Below, in pieces: positions 13,416 through 16,609 of a stretch of DNA of 16,609 bases. The stretch covers positions 1-16,609 of the forward strand of contig JAEEOD010000165.1 of NCBI GenBank assembly GCA_016284115.1, read 5' to 3'. A model generated the notes under the pieces. The model saw only the letters and a list, made by a program, of their open reading frames with translations. It did no database searches and was not told the origin of the DNA. A program made the translations under genes and the position numbers. Numbering within the stretch: the stretch's first letter is position 1; each line of letters starts with the position of its first letter. This DNA is from Bacteroidaceae bacterium. GTDB taxonomy: Bacteria; Bacteroidota; Bacteroidia; Bacteroidales; Bacteroidaceae.

Positions 13416-15929
13416 TCAGAATTTATACGCCACATCAAAGAGGAACCAACGGCCCTTTTGAATAATAAGATTAGTATTCATACCACTTCTATTATACCGA
13501 GTTCCAAAGAGATTATGAACATTTAGTCCCAGCGTCAGCTTCCCCAATTTATATTCAGCTCCCACATTAACGATAGCGCGTGCTGACATATCTCTTTTAG
13601 AAATCAATCCTGGCAACATGCTAAAAGCCAAGTCTTCCCATTCTTTCGCAGCTTCTGGATTATCATCCTGATAATAGTCTTCAGCAATATCCATATAGGT
13701 TCTTATTTGCAAAAGCCTTACAAGGTCAGTATTATAAGAAGACTGCTTGCCTTCAAACAAGAGGTGGGTATGTAACTTCAGCTTCTTGGTAGCTTGCCAA
13801 GCCAATACGGCATTCGACATGATAGCTGGCGTATTGTTGTTAGCATTGATATCCGTTGTAGTGAATTCCAACAATCCTACTGCATCAAGCCCCACTAAAT
13901 TGGCTTTGTAGGGATTCATCCAAGTAACGTTTACATCTGCCGTAAAACGAGGGGACTTATAATTACCCATCAACTCCACGCCAATCGTCTTGTTCCTACC
14001 TGCGTTCATGTAGTCAATTACATGCGTCATAACCAAGTCGGTACTGTTATTATAGAAGCCGTTGATCTCAAAATTGAATCCTTTTGCCCAATTAGTACCC
14101 GCAAATGAAAGTTGCAAGGAATGAACACGTTCTGGCAACAACTCTTCAGCATCCTCTTCACGTCCTCCTCCCATTAAGGTTGACAACACATTGGCCTTTC
14201 GATAGATATAAGGAGCGTCTACGAACGATTTTGAATAACTGAATTTCACATTCCATTTTGGACGTAGCCAAATCAATGCGATACGAGGCGATAACTCGTT
14301 GGCTTTTGAATGATTATAGCGCAACTTGTAGTCATATCGCAAACCCGCATTGACAATGAAAGACTTCCATTGATGTTTCAACTGCAAATATACATTCGCA
14401 GTATTTTCCTTACCTTTACCTGCTTCTCGTAAAACTGTATTCTCTGGTATTGTATAGACAAAATCATAGCCTATCTGATAGCGGAGGTCATCTAACTGGA
14501 AATGGTTGTACTCTGCTCCGAAGCCAATAGTCCCTTTGTGATCTTTTCCTATGTTATATGAGTAGTCACCTTTCAGTTGGAAACCATAATCTTGTTCTTG
14601 TCCGTTAACATAACGTGAGATACCTCCGTAATTCTCAAAGAAGGTCGACACTTCTTCTGGTAGTCCCAATACTTTTGCCAATTCTGGCATAGGTTCGTCG
14701 TTAATTACTTGATAACGCGTAAGATCAGACTTGTCGTAAGTAACGGCATATTTCAAATGAAGATTGCCCAGGTTGTGCGAATAGCTCAAGTCAGCATGGT
14801 TCGACATAGTAGCAAAACTGGGACCAATACCATTAAAGGTACGATAATGGTCGTGATCGTAAGAAAGAGCCAGCGTGCTCAGAGAATAAGGTGCCACTAC
14901 TTGCGAAGAATGACTGTCGTAGAGGAACTGCCATCCTTTCCATACCAGCTGGATGCCAAAATCGTACGACGGACGTTTTCCGACACGCCCTATGCTGATT
15001 TTGTCAACCGGCATATCATATATGGTTTTATCCATTCGATCCTCAGGAACGTTCATTCGTTCTCCTTTGCTGGTATAGATACTACCCCACACCAACAGAT
15101 CAAGGTCGAAATAGCGCTTGCCAAACAGCAAATCGCCACGCACTTGACCATAATTACCTATACCCGCCTTCATCTTTACGCCATCAACATCTGCACCGTT
15201 CCATGTGATGATATTCACTACTGCCGTCAATGCCACACCACCATAAAGCGACGATGCAGGACCTCGCAACACCTCTATCTGTTTCACCTTCTCCAAGCTC
15301 AAACTGAAATCTGGAGCTGCGGTATTCGTAGTATAGCTGTTTAAACGGTGGCCATTGAGCATTATCAGTATTTTCTCTTGTGTATTGCTATAGATGCCAC
15401 GCATGGCAATATTGATATCATCGTCACAATCTATGAGATTCATCCCAGGCACATATGCTGCCAGCACTTCCTGTAAGTTGCGCGCTCCGCTGTTACGAAT
15501 CATCTCCTCTGTAATCAAAGTAGTAGGCACTGGTACCTCTGCAAGACTTTCTGCCTGACTTGATGCTGTAGTAATGGTACCTCCCATACCTCCCCTGATA
15601 TCCTCCACCATGTCGATAAATCGCTGAGGATCTTCAGGTATCGTACTGTAATAAGGATTTTCTCCCAACAATAAACTCACATATTGTTCAGCAGCTTCAT
15701 CCTCATCAAGGCCCAATTTGGCAAGGGCAAGCAAGCGATAGGCACTCTGTTTCAACGTACCCTTTATAAAGCCAATATTGGGATCGAGCAACTCCACCAC
15801 CCTTTCAAGACGCCCTATACTATAAGCTGTTTCTGCTTCTATATAGAAAGAACGTCCATTATCTTGCTCCTGCGACCATGCCATCAGGCTCAGACATACC
15901 ACATAAATATATGTAATCAGTCTTTTCAT
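13416..15929 (-). CDS. TonB-dependent outer-membrane receptor with an N-terminal helical (TPR-like) domain
   Basis: An 837-residue receptor expected to import a substrate across the outer membrane using TonB energy. Signal peptide: 1-19. Residues about 25-113 are helical and TPR-like, with a YRLLALAKLGLDEDEAAEQY segment and a later DPQRFIDMVEDI. They stand where many Bacteroidota receptors have a carboxypeptidase-like domain. A TITTASSQAESLAEVP stretch (118-133) leads into the plug (about 130-245), which contains IEVLRGPASSLYGG (218-231) and AVVNIIT. The rest is a beta barrel ending in DVAYKF. The plain plug-barrel layout and the absence of a SusD gene argue against a SusC type. The ATG overlaps the stop of the histidine kinase gene (ATGA at 15929-15926), and a lipid kinase gene follows after 9 bases. 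The ligand is unknown. Confidence 0.92.
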   Translation of the reverse strand: MKRLITYIYVVCLSLMAWSQEQDNGRSFYIEAETAYSIGRLERVVELLDPNIGFIKGTLKQSAYRLLALAKLGLDEDEAAEQYVSLLLGENPYYSTIPEDPQRFIDMVEDIRGGMGGTITTASSQAESLAEVPVPTTLITEEMIRNSGARNLQEVLAAYVPGMNLIDCDDDINIAMRGIYSNTQEKILIMLNGHRLNSYTTNTAAPDFSLSLEKVKQIEVLRGPASSLYGGVALTAVVNIITWNGADVDGVKMKAGIGNYGQVRGDLLFGKRYFDLDLLVWGSIYTSKGERMNVPEDRMDKTIYDMPVDKISIGRVGKRPSYDFGIQLVWKGWQFLYDSHSSQVVAPYSLSTLALSYDHDHYRTFNGIGPSFATMSNHADLSYSHNLGNLHLKYAVTYDKSDLTRYQVINDEPMPELAKVLGLPEEVSTFFENYGGISRYVNGQEQDYGFQLKGDYSYNIGKDHKGTIGFGAEYNHFQLDDLRYQIGYDFVYTIPENTVLREAGKGKENTANVYLQLKHQWKSFIVNAGLRYDYKLRYNHSKANELSPRIALIWLRPKWNVKFSYSKSFVDAPYIYRKANVLSTLMGGGREEDAEELLPERVHSLQLSFAGTNWAKGFNFEINGFYNNSTDLVMTHVIDYMNAGRNKTIGVELMGNYKSPRFTADVNVTWMNPYKANLVGLDAVGLLEFTTTDINANNNTPAIMSNAVLAWQATKKLKLHTHLLFEGKQSSYNTDLVRLLQIRTYMDIAEDYYQDDNPEAAKEWEDLAFSMLPGLISKRDMSARAIVNVGAEYKLGKLTLGLNVHNLFGTRYNRSGMNTNLIIQKGRWFLFDVAYKF

Positions 15930-16609
15930 TTCAGTTTAGCAGGTATGATAAGAGTAAAACAAGCGTATTCTCCTACTTTAGAGTCTATGTGTATCTCACC
16001 ATGAAGTCTGTTGACGATAATATCATGCGTAATGGCCATACCCAATCCAGTTCCTTCGCCTATTGGCTTCGTTGTAAAGAAATTCTCATAAATATGTTTT
16101 TTCACTTCTTCACTCATTCCCATGCCATTATCTTTAATAGCAACCGTGATGTTCTGACCATCATACTTCACGCTAATCTCTATTGTCGGACTATAGCTTT
16201 CGGAATTAACAATTTGTGATTTTTCCCAAACAGAATAGCAGGCATTATTCATAATATTCAGTATGGCGCGGCTGAAATCCTGCGGAACAATCATCAGCTG
16301 AGGGATATTGAGCTGACAATCCTCATGAATGCTGATGTTGAAGTTCTTGTGCTTGGCTCTCATGGCATGATAGGCAAGCCTTACATATTCCTTGACAATG
16401 GCGCAGATGTCAGAAGGAATGAGTTCTCCTTCCTTTCCTCTTGAAATAAGCAAGATGCCCTGAATGGTATTGATGGCACGTTCGCCATGCTCCACAATTT
16501 TATTCATATTTTCTCGAAGATCAGCCACAATATCATCAATCTCCTCACGGTCGGCTTCTCCAATCTTATCTTTATTGTCTTCAATTACTTCATAAAGTTC
16601 TTTCAGCAG
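15926..16609 (-). CDS. Sensor histidine kinase, C-terminal part (5' end outside window)
   Basis: The frame is open to the right edge, giving 227 residues of a longer protein; the GTG at 16528 is an internal codon and not the start. Visible parts are the second dimerisation helix (ENMNKIVEHGERAINTIQGI), then the ATP-binding domain. This has the N box (NIMNNACYSV), G1 (DNGMGM), F box (ENFFTTKP) and G2 (GEGTGLGMAI), ending in FTLIIP. In the matching Bacteroidota kinase family the phospho-accepting His lies upstream of this helix, so it should be just beyond the window; the EHGER His is not it. Sensor region and partner regulator are not visible. The stop overlaps the start of the TonB-dependent receptor gene by 4 bases, implying coupled translation. 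Confidence 0.92.
   Translation of the reverse strand: MLKELYEVIEDNKDKIGEADREEIDDIVADLRENMNKIVEHGERAINTIQGILLISRGKEGELIPSDICAIVKEYVRLAYHAMRAKHKNFNISIHEDCQLNIPQLMIVPQDFSRAILNIMNNACYSVWEKSQIVNSESYSPTIEISVKYDGQNITVAIKDNGMGMSEEVKKHIYENFFTTKPIGEGTGLGMAITHDIIVNRLHGEIHIDSKVGEYACFTLIIPAKLK

Noticed and set aside
14709..15344. 211-residue open frame on the plus strand
   Set aside because: It is fully antisense to the TonB-dependent receptor gene, with basic low-quality composition and no recognisable motifs.
13416..15929. SusC-type glycan transporter
   Set aside because: No SusD gene is adjacent, the carboxypeptidase-like N-terminal domain is missing, and 837 residues is short for SusC.
15926..16528. 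A complete 200-residue ATPase starting at GTG 16528
   Set aside because: The frame stays open to the window edge and the upstream residues match the helical dimerisation region of the kinase family, so 16528 is internal.

Overview
The window looks like a chromosomal segment from a Bacteroidales bacterium, most likely Prevotella or a close relative. The evidence is an rnfBCDGEA operon preceded by an RseC-like gene, DUF3078 and DUF4421 outer-membrane proteins, a TonB-dependent receptor, a long YidC with a periplasmic domain, and several promoters matching the Bacteroides-type pattern TTTG-N19-21-TAnnTTTG. Most starts lack a Shine-Dalgarno sequence, which also fits. I see no mobile element, CRISPR array or broken gene, and no gene-free stretch over 300 bases.

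Left part (1-7454): on the minus strand, one promoter at about 7416-7446 leads into an RseC-like gene and then rnfB, rnfC, rnfD, rnfG, rnfE and rnfA. Together they encode the membrane-bound ferredoxin:NAD+ oxidoreductase, which couples electron transfer to cation pumping. RnfB is unusually long and carries a second copy of its N-terminal Fe-S domain near the C-terminus. Below rnfA lie a strong hairpin, a plus-strand promoter-like sequence that may drive a small RNA, and a DUF4421-like outer-membrane protein. At the extreme left edge there is either a terminator hairpin or the start of another gene.

Middle part (7455-12143): a DUF3078 beta-barrel gene (minus strand) and yidC (plus strand) diverge from a shared 188-base intergenic region, each with a recognisable promoter. 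yidC is followed after 5 bases by a calcineurin-like phosphoesterase with a twin-arginine-type leader. The pair ends at a strong hairpin terminator that also serves the tRNA-Asp facing it.

Right part (12145-16609): on the minus strand, in transcription order, lie a sensor histidine kinase (5' part outside the window), a TonB-dependent receptor overlapping it by 4 bases (ATGA), a diacylglycerol-kinase-family lipid kinase 9 bases further on, and then tRNA-Asp with its own promoter. The kinase-receptor-lipid kinase arrangement looks like one transcription unit. It is the part of the window most suggestive of an uncharacterised envelope signalling or uptake system. The other main candidate for novelty is the extended RnfB.
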